From assembly GCF_004197395.1 (NCBI RefSeq), contig NZ_SELS01000034.1, forward strand, positions 22,942 to 86,941: a DNA stretch of 64,000 bases. Reading direction: 5' to 3'. How positions within the stretch are numbered: position 1 is the stretch's first letter; every line of letters starts with the position of its first letter. Below the pieces are notes generated by a model. It ran no database searches, was not told where the DNA came from, and saw only the letters and a program-made list of their open reading frames with translations. Source of the DNA: Paraburkholderia sp. UYCP14C. GTDB taxonomy: Bacteria; Pseudomonadota; Gammaproteobacteria; Burkholderiales; Burkholderiaceae. Shown piece after piece: positions 23,884 through 32,415 of this stretch. The translations under genes and the position numbers were made by a program.

Positions 23884-24146
23884 GAGGGTTTTCTCGCAAG
23901 GAAAAAGATCGCTGTCGTGCGCAGCTCGCTGGCCGACTGCTCCAGTTCGTGCGCCGCCGCCTCGCCGCGGCGTTCAGCAACATGTGAAAGAAAAACGCGG
24001 CGCTCGGGATCGCTGAACGTCGCGAACCGTGCTACCTCGCACCGCGTGCGCCATGCTGGCGATGCGGTATCTGCAGATGCGCGTTCCTGGGCGATCGTGT
24101 CGCTGATCGCCTGGGCAATGCGCTGGTCAAGGCGGTCGGGAAGCAT
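23880..24146 (-). CDS. Small hypothetical protein, first gene of the module
   Basis: 88 residues starting MLPDRLDQRIAQAISDTIAQ, mostly helical and hydrophilic. No family recognised. ATG 24146 has GGAGGTCTTCC upstream; a longer frame to 24251 runs through a terminator hairpin and is rejected. ATGA overlap with the RDF-like gene implies coupling. Confidence 0.6.
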   Translation of the reverse strand: MLPDRLDQRIAQAISDTIAQERASADTASPAWRTRCEVARFATFSDPERRVFLSHVAERRGEAAAHELEQSASELRTTAIFFLARKPS

Positions 24147-24181
24147 GGAAGACCTCCGTACGGGACAGGAACTAAAGGACG

Positions 24182-24217
24182 AAAAAAAAGCGCGTTCCTC
24201 GGTCAGAGGAGCGCGCT
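24182..24217 (-). terminator. Strong terminator in the leader of the module
   Basis: Minus-strand 12-bp stem AGCGCGCTCCTC (24217-24206) with 24200-24189 (one wobble), loop of 5, then TTTTTTTT (24189-24182). No minus-strand gene lies upstream that it could end, and the first module gene starts 36 bases later, so a leader attenuator is likely. Confidence 0.7.
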
Positions 24218-24239
24218 TCGGGATTCGGATGAAATGACC

Positions 24240-24273
24240 CGAGCGCCACAACCCTTCTGGGGTCGTGGCGCTC
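24240..24273 (-). promoter_or_regulatory. Leader hairpin upstream of the attenuator
   Basis: GAGCGCCAC (24240-24248) pairs with GTGGCGCTC (24265-24273) with further inner pairing. On the minus strand it precedes the terminator at 24217 by 23 bases and could be part of an attenuation switch. Confidence 0.5.
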
Positions 24274-24782
24274 AGGGAGCCGTGAGGCTCACAGTCGGGA
24301 ACGTTAGGTCGTTCCCGCGCAGCATGGTCACGCTGCGCAACAGCCCATTTTCGGAAAATTCATTCCGCCGCAGGATCACGGATCAGTCCACTACGATCGT
24401 TCTACCCAGACGGGCTCTGGAGAGAGAACACCCGAATGATCCGGGTCCGAACGATGTCGCGGCGCAAATGAATGCGACCGGCGACGAGTTTTATGACTGA
24501 ATGAATGGGGAGCACGGGCTAGGCGCTCATCAGCAGAACATTCCACACCAGTTGCCGGCTGGTCGGAGCATGCACAAGGGCACGACATGGGACAGAAGAT
24601 GGACTCCGGGCTAGCCGGGGTCAGGTCGATGCGTCAGGGACGCGAGAAGTAGAGTCAGTATTGCCCAAAACGCTGCCGCCAATCCCCCGAAAGATCACGA
24701 AAACGGCATAGCTTTTGCCTGAATTCGTCAGAGGACTCACGTTGAAAATGGACGGTGAGAGAGACCACACCTGAATATAACC
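24274..24782. other. Divergent intergenic region, presumed promoters
   Basis: About 500 bases between the minus-strand module and the plus-strand 24783 gene. No gene is supported. It should hold promoters for both directions; none is obvious by eye. It contains the third dispersed hairpin copy. Confidence 0.45.
24626..24644 (-). repeat. Dispersed hairpin GCGYC-AGK-GRCGC, copy 3
   Basis: Identical over 19 bp to 20537-20555 (TCGATGCGTCAGGGACGCG). It sits in the presumed promoter or leader region of the module. Confidence 0.6.
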
Positions 24783-25382
24783 ATGGCCGCAGTCCGTGAT
24801 TTCCCACCTGAGCCCGAACGGCAGCCGCAGGGCACCGCCGGGCGCCCCGCACTCAGTGTCCCTTCAGCATCCGGTAGCGGGCTGAAGCCCATCGAACGCC
24901 TCACAAGCGACGGCCGGATTGAGCGGATCAATCCGGAGACCGATGCGAAAACGGTGCTTCGGTACAGCTCGCAGTTCGCCCGCAACTACATCAGGTCCGA
25001 CTACAACTTCTGCGCGTCGAAGATTGCCGTCGCGCGGGGAGGCAAGGTCAAGGCTCTGGAGAAGGCGTTGCGCGACACCTCGAACTGGCTCGGCAAGACC
25101 GATGAGTGGCTGGCCCGGCACGAAGCGCGTCGGCTCGAAATGCCGCACGAACTGATCGAACTGACTGTCACGCGTCCGCTCGCGGGTCTGCTGGTGCGAT
25201 GCCTGACGCAGTATGACCGGATCTTCGTGCGATCCACCGAGCGCATGATCGAGCGAAAGATCACGGACCAGGATCGCGCAAACATTCTCGCGAATGCGGA
25301 GCGCCGGCTCAAACACATCGTTCAGGTGTGCATGCCCGACAACGACCAGTACGACTTCGACGGCCAGCGCCGCGAAAGCTGA
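24783..25382 (+). CDS. Plasmid/ICE-type conserved protein, DUF1845/TIGR03761-like
   Basis: 199 residues. A disordered N-terminus of about 55 residues precedes a helical domain (SSQFARNYIRSDYNFCASKI, SNWLGKTDEWLARHEARR, ELIELTVTRPLAGLLVRCL) and a C-terminal helix (ANAERRLKHIVQ). The TRPL...LLVRCLTQYDRIF pattern resembles conserved proteins next to conjugation genes of ICEs and large plasmids, but I am unsure which family. No clear ribosome site precedes the ATG, so the start is uncertain. It opens a plus-strand cluster running to 27243. Confidence 0.5.
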   Translation: MAAVRDFPPEPERQPQGTAGRPALSVPSASGSGLKPIERLTSDGRIERINPETDAKTVLRYSSQFARNYIRSDYNFCASKIAVARGGKVKALEKALRDTSNWLGKTDEWLARHEARRLEMPHELIELTVTRPLAGLLVRCLTQYDRIFVRSTERMIERKITDQDRANILANAERRLKHIVQVCMPDNDQYDFDGQRRES

Positions 25383-25474
25383 CTGCTTCGACCTCTCACG
25401 CCTACTTCAGATCGCGGCCCACTTGACTTCGTGGCCGCATGGGTACGCTCGACTTGTCACCCTGTGAGGAACAT

Positions 25475-26323
25475 ATGGATCTACGGCAAATTCAGGCACT
25501 GCACGCCCAGTATTCGGGGCAACCCGTCGTCATCGACATCACCCGCCACACTGCCGCGATGCCGGCGCTACCGGCACCCGAAGGCGGCAAATCGCTACGC
25601 TCCCAGGGTGCCGCAATGACCGCGGCACTGCGCACGGCAAGACGCTCTGCCGTGATCGCTGTGGCCATTGCCGCGCTTGCTGGTCTGGCGGGGATGAGTG
25701 CAGCGCGGGTGTGGCACGCGACGCGCGAGAATATTCATCCGGCGCCGATCGCCGTGGCTCCGGCATCCGCTCAGGTTCCTGGTACTTCGCAATCCGTGGG
25801 CGACGGCACGATGCCGATCAATGCGGCGCCCGCGAAGCCATTGACGGCGGGTGACCTCGAAGTTCCAAAGGCAACCGGACCGTCCGGCCTCGCGAGCGTC
25901 GACGCGCGTTCGCTCGCGATGCCGGCCGCGGCTGCGGGAACCGATATTCGCGCGGCCACCCCATCCACCAATCCGGAACAGCGCGCCGCGGCCTCTCCGA
26001 TCCACGCGCAACGCCCGACTGCCCCTGCACAGACAGCCGCGCTGGCGATCACACCGCAGACTCAGGCACCAGCACCGGCACCGGCGCCAGCGCCCTCGCC
26101 ATCGCAGAGCGCGCCGACACCCACAACCTCGACTCCGACCACAACGGCGGCCGCGACGCCGGCGGAGCAGCCGCATGGACCGGCCAGGCCAGCCTCTCGG
26201 CCATTGCATCACCTCACCCGTCACCAGCCGACGGCGAACGACGAGCCCGCTGCGCCGTCGACCACAACGCCCGCGCCGTCGAAAGCGCCCGCCGCGAAAT
26301 CCGGCGACGTTCAACTGTTCTAG
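25475..26323 (+). CDS. Membrane-anchored Pro/Ala/Thr-rich protein
   Basis: 282 residues. A short cytosolic N-terminus (MDLRQIQALHAQYSGQPVVI), one membrane helix at about residues 55-78 (VIAVAIAALAGLAGMSAARV) and a long Pro/Ala/Thr-rich, probably unfolded periplasmic chain. ATG 25475 has TGAGGA upstream. The architecture fits a periplasm-spanning linker or assembly factor. The next gene, a bactofilin, starts 12 bases later, so the two are in one operon and may form a membrane-linked scaffold. No enzymatic domain. Confidence 0.6.
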   Translation: MDLRQIQALHAQYSGQPVVIDITRHTAAMPALPAPEGGKSLRSQGAAMTAALRTARRSAVIAVAIAALAGLAGMSAARVWHATRENIHPAPIAVAPASAQVPGTSQSVGDGTMPINAAPAKPLTAGDLEVPKATGPSGLASVDARSLAMPAAAAGTDIRAATPSTNPEQRAAASPIHAQRPTAPAQTAALAITPQTQAPAPAPAPAPSPSQSAPTPTTSTPTTTAAATPAEQPHGPARPASRPLHHLTRHQPTANDEPAAPSTTTPAPSKAPAAKSGDVQLF

Positions 26324-26335
26324 GAGCCCGCCCCC

Positions 26336-26728
26336 ATGAAAACACAAGGTCCCAACGTCACCCTGCTTTGCGCGGGCCTGTCGGTTCACGGCAGCGTGAT
26401 TCTCGATCACGGTCTGAGCCTTTTTGGCATCGTCGATGGTGACGTGGTCTCCAATACCGGCCTGCTGCACGTCGGTCAGGGCGGCATGGTCAAGGGGCAG
26501 GTTCAGGGCGAGCACGTCCGGATCGACGGCACGGTTGAAGGCGACGTGCACGCGCGCGGCATCCTCGAGATTAACGGTCGCGTGATAGGGAATGTCTACT
26601 ACTACGGGACGATCCGTCTCGGCCCGCGTGCGTCCCTCGAAGGGCAGGTCAAGCGCAAGAGCGATCTGACAATAGAGAACGCGGCAAGCAACGTCCAGCA
26701 GTTGGCGCGCGCCGCATCAAATACCTGA
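26336..26728 (+). CDS. Bactofilin (polymer-forming cytoskeletal protein)
   Basis: 130 residues with a central bactofilin beta-helix (about 15-105) of repeating short strands: GSVILDHGLSLFGIVDGDVV, GQVQGEHVRIDGTVEGDVHA, LEINGRVIGNVYYYGTIRLG. Bactofilins polymerise without nucleotide and scaffold membrane-linked processes. Plasmid copies are uncommon and their role is unknown. It directly follows the membrane-anchored linker protein. Length and fold signature are typical. Confidence 0.8.
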   Translation: MKTQGPNVTLLCAGLSVHGSVILDHGLSLFGIVDGDVVSNTGLLHVGQGGMVKGQVQGEHVRIDGTVEGDVHARGILEINGRVIGNVYYYGTIRLGPRASLEGQVKRKSDLTIENAASNVQQLARAASNT

Positions 26729-26767
26729 GCCGAACGCGTATAACTATTTTCAACAGGAGAATCAAGG

Positions 26768-27243
26768 ATGCACAGTTTCAGCAAGGTCTTCAGTCCGTTC
26801 CTCATTGCCGGCGCATTGGTGGCCAGTGCACAAGCCGAAACAGCGCCCGCTCGTGAACAGCTGGACGCAGCGCTCTATAAGGACGGCGTTCCGATCGTGA
26901 CTGGCTCGTCAATCATTGGCGACGATGGCAAAGCCCCATTCGTTATTTCGAACGGAGAGAACATCGGCTATGGTCATTGCACGAATCTGTGGGGCGCGGC
27001 CTGTTTATCGCACCAGCCATGGTCGACGGGAATAAGGCAATGGTTTCCGTGACCGTTCACGACACGGAATTCATGGGCAAGTCGGAAGACGGGCCAGCCG
27101 ACTGTCGTTCCCAGGTCGTGAATACGAAGGGCCTGGTAGTCGAAAAACGCAACGTGGTGGTCGCAGATGGCCAGACTATCGACGTGCCGCTCGGCGACAC
27201 ACATTATCGCCTCGCGCTGAAGCTTCACCACGCGGACCTTTGA
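26768..27243 (+). pseudogene. Exported protein, frameshifted in the middle
   Basis: Starts with a signal peptide (MHSFSKVFSPFLIAGALVASAQA) and continues in frame to IGYGHCTNLWGAA. The protein-like sequence then switches to another frame, ESVGRGLFIAPAMVDGNKAM onward, ending HYRLALKLHHADL at 27243. The break lies near 26970-26990 and needs a shift of one or two bases. An intact ancestor would have about 158 residues. Either a real frameshift or a sequencing error. A good AGGAGAATCAAGG site precedes the ATG. The TnpB element was inserted right after the stop. Confidence 0.65.
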
Positions 27244-27250
27244 CATCCTC

Positions 27251-27293
27251 CTCCCCCTCGACCTTCGGTCGCCGCTTTCGCGGGAAGGGGGAG
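27251..27293 (-). ncRNA. Predicted 3' scaffold of the TnpB guide (omega) RNA
   Basis: Outer stem CTCCCCCT (27251-27258) with AGGGGGAG (27286-27293) encloses two hairpins, CGACC-TTC-GGTCG (27259-27271) and CCGC-TTTC-GCGG (27272-27283). It immediately follows tnpB on its strand, where omega RNAs of this family end; the guide would be the bases just outside the element, toward 27245 and below. Confidence 0.5.
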
Positions 27294-27306
27294 AATTCCT
27301 ACGGCG

Positions 27307-28587
27307 CTACGCATGAGAAACTGTATGCATAGTCACTTCGGCGGGTTCCTGCTTCACAGAGCGGCCCGACTGCACCGGCTCTCCACAGGCGATCCGGGCT
27401 GTGCATGCGCACCCGGGCGAAGCGTCGCCCGTGTCCTGCCCTTCGTCCCGCAATGCAGCCGATCCGCGGGAAAGAATGTTGATTGCACCGACCACGTCGG
27501 CATGATTTTCGTATCCGCACGCGGCGCACAGAAACTTCGCCTGAGACGTGCGGTTCTCAGCTGAGACGTGGCTGCAGCACGGGCAGGTTCTGCTCGTGTT
27601 GCGCGGGTGTACCAGAACAAAGAATCCGCCGCACCACGCCGTCTTGTACTCCAGTTGCCGACGAAACTCTCCCCAACCCTGATCGAGAATCGCCTTGTTG
27701 AGTCCCGACTTTGCACGCACGTTGCGTCCCGGTGCTTCAAGCGTTCCCGATGCGGACTTCGACATGTTGCGCACTTTCAGGTCTTCGACGGCGATCATCG
27801 CGTGGTTTTTGCTGATCGTGGCCAAGGCCTTGTGCAGGAAGTCCGAACGGACATTGGCGATACGCGCGTGGATGCGCTGGATACGGGCCTTCGCTTTCTT
27901 CCAGTTCGCCGAACCCTTGACCTTGCGCCCCATGCGGCGCTGGTACTTTGCGAGACGCTGTTCGTGCTTTCTGAAACTGTTGAGCGGTGCGATGAACGTG
28001 CTGTCGCTCAGCGTGGCGAAGCGCGTGATGCCGACATCAATCCCGACGGCCGGACCGTGAGGCACAGACGCCTCGACTTCACGCGTCGTGAGGATAGAGA
28101 CGTACCACTTGCCGGCGTGCAGCGACACGGTTGCGCTGCGGACCTCGCCAGGCACCGCACGGCTATTGCGATAGCGCAGCCAGCCGAGTTTCGGAAGCCT
28201 GACGCGGCCGTTCGCACAATCGACCTCGACACGCTGCGGAAACCGGAAGCTATCGCGTTCTCCCTTGCGCCTGAAGCGCGGAAAACTGGCGCGACCATCG
28301 AAGAAGTTGGTGTAGGCGCGCTCCAGATCCTTGAGCGCCTGCTGGCCGACTTGCGAATGCAGGTCGGCCAGCCACGGCGTATCTGTGCTGTTGCGCCATT
28401 CGGTGAGCTGTTTGCACAGCCCGGCGTATCCGAGCTTCTTCTCGCCGCCTTTGTAGCGCTCAACCTGCAACGCCAGCGCCCTGTTGAAGACGAACCGGCA
28501 CGCGCCCGCGAACTGGCACATCTTGTGCACCTGTTCACCGGTCGGCATCAGTTCGAATTTGAAGGCTTGAAGTCGTTGCATATGCAC
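27307..28587 (-). CDS. tnpB: TnpB RNA-guided nuclease (IS200/IS605)
   Basis: 426 residues. N-terminal OrfB helix-turn-helix (MQRLQAFKFELMPTGEQ), RuvC-like nuclease split motifs GIDVGITRFATL (Asp), MIAVEDLKV (Glu) and NHADVVGAINI (Asp), and a zinc ribbon CPCC...CAAC. All catalytic residues and zinc ligands are present, so it should be active. Family members cleave DNA under an omega RNA and are ancestors of Cas12. The start may be 28587 or the ATG two codons later. A tail after NILSRG is Cys/Gly-rich and variable. Confidence 0.9.
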   Translation of the reverse strand: MHMQRLQAFKFELMPTGEQVHKMCQFAGACRFVFNRALALQVERYKGGEKKLGYAGLCKQLTEWRNSTDTPWLADLHSQVGQQALKDLERAYTNFFDGRASFPRFRRKGERDSFRFPQRVEVDCANGRVRLPKLGWLRYRNSRAVPGEVRSATVSLHAGKWYVSILTTREVEASVPHGPAVGIDVGITRFATLSDSTFIAPLNSFRKHEQRLAKYQRRMGRKVKGSANWKKAKARIQRIHARIANVRSDFLHKALATISKNHAMIAVEDLKVRNMSKSASGTLEAPGRNVRAKSGLNKAILDQGWGEFRRQLEYKTAWCGGFFVLVHPRNTSRTCPCCSHVSAENRTSQAKFLCAACGYENHADVVGAINILSRGSAALRDEGQDTGDASPGCACTARIACGEPVQSGRSVKQEPAEVTMHTVSHA

Positions 28588-28765
28588 AGGATATCAGCAT
28601 GCTGACGTTGTCAAGGACGCCTGCGGCGTCCGCGCTTTCCATCCCCGCCCCGTGAACGACGGGGCTTTCCGCGCTTTTGGTAATTACCGGGCCACGATAG
28701 AACAAAGGGCGCTCCCGTCAGTGAAGCGCCCTCTGCATGTGCGCCGGACCACGTCCGCGTCCACG

Positions 28766-29485
28766 TCATAGAGGTGCAGGAGCCCTATGGAAAAGCGCAC
28801 GATAGCCCGGCAGGTTTATGAGCAACCGCTTCCGGTCAACCGCCAGGCCGCGTGCCTCAAACCAGGTCGCGAGCCAGTCGATAGCTCTTTCGAGTGCGTG
28901 CTCGTTCGCCTCAGAGGCGAAGCGAAGTGCGTGGTGACCGAGCAATGCGGCATACTGCGCCGAATTTGCCAGAAAGAAAAACGGCGACGCGACACGGGCA
29001 CGCTGCCACGCCAACGAGAACAGCTCCGCGATCTCGCTGGCCTCCAGTAACGGGACCTGATCCTCCCCGATGTCCGTCACCATCGTCAGGTTCATCGGCG
29101 ACACGAACTGCCGGTCCGGTCGCGCGCCAACCTTTGCGAACACCGGCCTGTTCTCCGCGTGCCAGGATTCCAGCGCGTCCGTTCCGACCCAGACTCGTGA
29201 GCGAAGGTTCTCGTTCAGCCATGTACGGCATTGCGGCTGGCTCACGAGCGAAAAGCCTGAGACGGCGAGCGGGGCCCAGTCATCGCGTCCGACGGCGAGG
29301 TAGGAGAAGTCGCCGTCGCTGTACGAATAGCAGAGGGCATCGAGACTTGCCCTGTCGAACTCAAAGGCCGATGCCCGGTGTCGATGCGGCGCAACCGATG
29401 GCACGACGACCTGCGAGGCAGCGTCAACCGGCATAAGGGATGAGGCAGGCACATAGCCAAGCCTGCGAAGCAGTCGATCGAGCAT
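28766..29485 (-). CDS. Hypothetical protein
   Basis: 239 residues, mixed alpha/beta. Sequence features include SYSDGDFSYLAVGRDDWAPL, a second half with LEASEIAELFSLAWQRAR, and helices near the C-terminus (ALERAIDWLATWFEARG). No family recognised. It begins 18 bases after the helicase gene and is co-directional with it, so it may assist that enzyme or share its regulation. ATG without a strong ribosome site. Confidence 0.55.
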   Translation of the reverse strand: MLDRLLRRLGYVPASSLMPVDAASQVVVPSVAPHRHRASAFEFDRASLDALCYSYSDGDFSYLAVGRDDWAPLAVSGFSLVSQPQCRTWLNENLRSRVWVGTDALESWHAENRPVFAKVGARPDRQFVSPMNLTMVTDIGEDQVPLLEASEIAELFSLAWQRARVASPFFFLANSAQYAALLGHHALRFASEANEHALERAIDWLATWFEARGLAVDRKRLLINLPGYRALFHRAPAPL

Positions 29486-29503
29486 GGAAACTCCAGATAA
29501 TGA

Positions 29504-31210
29504 TCAGCGTGCTTCCGATTCGATGACGAATCGCGACACGGGATTTTTCTTGATCGTGGCGATGACCAGACTGTCACGCGCCCGTGTCATCGCGACGTAG
29601 AACAGGCGCCGCTCCTCCGATTCGGTGCTTTTCTCGTCCGGTACGACACCCTCTTCGGCGCGCGTGATCCAGACGTGGTCCCACTCCAGCCCTTTCGAAC
29701 TGTGCATCGTGGTCAGCACGAGCGCGCCGTCTGCGGGCTTGTTGTTGTCCCGTTTGAGATATTCGATCCGCTCGGCGAACGTGCCGTTCAGTCGCGACAG
29801 CACGTCGTACGTGCCCTGGATTGCGCGAATCGCCGGATCGGCCTTCGCATAGGTCATCATCAGTTCCAGCACGCCATCGAGCGCAAGCGAATAGAACTGG
29901 CGCTCACACATCAGTTGCCATTCGCCCAGGCGCTTCATGAACGCGCGGTACGCGGTGGCCGTCTCTTCGGGCAGACCTAGCGCGACAAGATCCTTTTTCT
30001 GCCGTTGTACAAGCGCCGAGCCCATGTCGCGGTGCAATGAGCCCAGGTGCGCAGAACTCATTCCCATGTAGCCCAGGACCGCATCAAGCCCGTTCTGCTT
30101 GCGGCCTTCGACGATTTCGAGCAGATTGCACATGAGCGCGCCCTGCGGCCGGTTCAGTACCGAACTGCCGGACGCACGGAAGTACGGGACGCCGTGCGAG
30201 CGGCAAACCGCTTCGATCGGATCAAGTATACGGTTCGTGCGTGCAAGAATGGCGCACGACTTGCCGGACGCGAGCAGCGGTTGCAGGAATTCGACCGCGG
30301 CAATGGCGTCTGCATATTCGTCGTCGGACCGCTTCGTCGCGACCGAGCCGCCGGCGCCGCGTTCGGCCTGCAGCACCTTTGGAATGCGATCGGCGTTATG
30401 GCGGATCACCCGGTCGGCGGCCGAGAGGATTTCGCTGCGGCACCGGTAATTGCTGCCCAGCACGACCCGCTGCGCATTGAAGGATGCGGCGAAGCTCTCC
30501 ATCCCGCGAAAGCCGAGCGCGGCGCGGAAGCCATAGATGCTCTGGTCATCGTCACCCACGACCGTCACCTGTGCCCCCGCTTTCGCATGAAGCTCGACCC
30601 ACCGGTACTGCAACGGGTCAGTGTCCTGAAACTCGTCAACGAGCAGATCCGTGAAGCGGTACGGTTTGATATCGCCCGCCTCCATGCCTGCAACCGCGAG
30701 ACGCAGCATGTCCTGGAAGTCGATCTTGCCGTTGCGCTCGAGCGCTGCCTGATAGGCCTCGTAGAGTTGCGCATCGGCGGTGCCGGCCTCGACACGACCA
30801 AAATTGGTCTTGATCCGCTCGATCACGGGCACGACTTCTTCAGGCTTCCATTCGAGGCCGAGTTCGGCGATGACACGGGTAATCAGGCCCATGCGATCGC
30901 CATCGGATGCGATGTCCCGCCGTTTTCCGCCGGGCTGGCCCAACTGCCGGAACGCCAGCGAGTGGAAGGTCCCGGCGATGAGCCGATTCTTCGCCTGGGT
31001 GCCCGAGAGCGCCAGGATGCGATCGCGCAGTTCCACCGCAGCGTCCTTGCTGAACGTGACGGCACCGACGATCGCGCCAGGCTGCGTCAGGAGGAGCGCG
31101 GCCTTGGCGGCAATCGTCTTCGTCTTGCCCGCGCCCGGACATGCGATCGCGACGCAGTGCCGGCGGTGCTCGGCAACCTCGCGCTGCTGGGGATTCAGGC
31201 CGTCAAGCAT
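29504..31210 (-). CDS. UvrD/PcrA-type superfamily I DNA helicase
   Basis: 568 residues. Motif I ACPGAGKT (residues 24-31), Q-motif region LNPQQREV, motif II DEFQDTD, motif III GDDDQSIYGFRAA, motif V LTTMHSSKGLEWDHV, motif VI VAMTRARDSL. All helicase motifs are present. Smaller than chromosomal UvrD (about 720), lacking parts of the accessory 2B and C-terminal regions, as in plasmid and phage versions. Likely roles are plasmid replication or repair. It starts 13 bases after the 32111 gene, so one operon. Confidence 0.85.
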   Translation of the reverse strand: MLDGLNPQQREVAEHRRHCVAIACPGAGKTKTIAAKAALLLTQPGAIVGAVTFSKDAAVELRDRILALSGTQAKNRLIAGTFHSLAFRQLGQPGGKRRDIASDGDRMGLITRVIAELGLEWKPEEVVPVIERIKTNFGRVEAGTADAQLYEAYQAALERNGKIDFQDMLRLAVAGMEAGDIKPYRFTDLLVDEFQDTDPLQYRWVELHAKAGAQVTVVGDDDQSIYGFRAALGFRGMESFAASFNAQRVVLGSNYRCRSEILSAADRVIRHNADRIPKVLQAERGAGGSVATKRSDDEYADAIAAVEFLQPLLASGKSCAILARTNRILDPIEAVCRSHGVPYFRASGSSVLNRPQGALMCNLLEIVEGRKQNGLDAVLGYMGMSSAHLGSLHRDMGSALVQRQKKDLVALGLPEETATAYRAFMKRLGEWQLMCERQFYSLALDGVLELMMTYAKADPAIRAIQGTYDVLSRLNGTFAERIEYLKRDNNKPADGALVLTTMHSSKGLEWDHVWITRAEEGVVPDEKSTESEERRLFYVAMTRARDSLVIATIKKNPVSRFVIESEAR

Positions 31211-31223
31211 GATTGCGTCGCGC

Positions 31224-32111
31224 CTAGCGACCGCGCACCGTGGTCATCAGGCGCAGGTGGGTCATATACCCGCGCACGCCAATCGGATGGAACTTGCGCA
31301 GGAAGCGTGCGGTTTCCTCGTCGACGTCCGACTGGTCGCGAATGCCGTTCCAGATGAGAAAGTCGAAGTTGTCCATCACCTTGTCGAACTTCATCAGCAG
31401 CGACAGCAGACGCATCGAGAAACGCGAATACGCCTCAACCTCGATGGCGAGCGACGGCTTCGTCACCGTCGGCGCGAACACGATGTCGCCCTGGTCGCGC
31501 AGTTTCTGCTCGGTCTTCTCGCGGAAGTCCTTGGCCACGCCAAGCTGTTCATCGACATACGCTTCGAGTTCGGCAACCTGCTTCTCGAGCCAGGAAGTGA
31601 CCGTGCCCTGATCCTCAGCGCCAAACGTCGAGCGGCCAAAGCGCTGCATGTTGATGCTCATGCGGTTCAGGTACGGCCACCACTGTTCGAACAGCGGCTT
31701 CAGGCGGGTGTGATTCAGCCGCACTGTCGCGGTCACTACTGCCGCGCCGGAAAGCTGACGCGCCATCAGTTCACGGCCGATTTCTCGGCGGCGTCGCACG
31801 ATCGCTGCGCGCTCGGCCGGCGACAGCTCGCGGAACAGCTTGCGCGTGCGGGCGACCTGCTCACGCTTTTCCTCGGCTTCGGACTCGCTGATCATCCCTT
31901 CCTTCTGAAGGGTGGTTGCCGCGTCTTCCATCTGTTGCAGCTCGAGTTCGATCTCGCCGCCGTCCGCGCCATCCGTCGTCGCATTCTGGTCTGCCGCCGA
32001 TGCACTTGCGACATCAGCACCGGTAGCCGGGCCGTCCGCTGCTGCAGGAATGTCGGTCGCCGACGGCTGGCTCAGGGCTTCAGTATTCGTCTCTTCGGAG
32101 ATGGTGCTCAT
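31224..32111 (-). CDS. Plasmid/ICE conserved protein, DUF1845-like
   Basis: 295 residues. An Ala-rich disordered N-terminus of about 65 residues is followed by an EEKREQVARTRKLFRELSPA coiled coil and a domain with VEAYSRFSMRLLSLLMKFDK and MDNFDFLIWNG. This last pattern recalls DUF1845/AcaB-like proteins of conjugative elements; the match is from memory and tentative. ATG 32111 is preferred because upstream frame codes for basic non-conserved sequence. First gene of an operon with the helicase. Confidence 0.5.
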   Translation of the reverse strand: MSTISEETNTEALSQPSATDIPAAADGPATGADVASASAADQNATTDGADGGEIELELQQMEDAATTLQKEGMISESEAEEKREQVARTRKLFRELSPAERAAIVRRRREIGRELMARQLSGAAVVTATVRLNHTRLKPLFEQWWPYLNRMSINMQRFGRSTFGAEDQGTVTSWLEKQVAELEAYVDEQLGVAKDFREKTEQKLRDQGDIVFAPTVTKPSLAIEVEAYSRFSMRLLSLLMKFDKVMDNFDFLIWNGIRDQSDVDEETARFLRKFHPIGVRGYMTHLRLMTTVRGR

Positions 32112-32415
32112 GTAGGGTGTCCTTTGGAAAGGTGCACGCGCACGCGCGCGGCATGTCCCTATTGTTGCGAGCCTCACCTCGCCCGGACCGTCAAAACATG
32201 TGTGATTTGAAGCATCTTTCCGACCAGTTGATGATCGTACCCGGGCAGAGTGCCACTCACCCGTCCATGCTCGCAGCCGCGAGCCCAGTCAATCCCGCTG
32301 GTCTCGGGAACCGGCTGGGAGCGCCTAAAGCGCCAGCGATTTCAACGTCAATCCACCGTCGGGTAAACTATGACGTGTTTTGACCTGGGGAATTTGAGGA
32401 CGGGGAAAGAGCGAG

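Larger units (their letters stand above)
27246..28690 (-). mobile_element. IS200/IS605-type element carrying only tnpB
   Basis: One tnpB gene flanked by structured ends: a three-stem structure at 27251-27293 on the 3' side and a CCCCG/CGGGG hairpin near 28650-28670 on the 5' side. There is no tnpA, so it would need a transposase from elsewhere. Outer limits are approximate. Confidence 0.6.

Noticed and set aside
30047-32210. Plus-strand frames of 436 and 476 codons
   Set aside because: Antisense to the UvrD-type helicase and DUF1845-like genes, without motifs.
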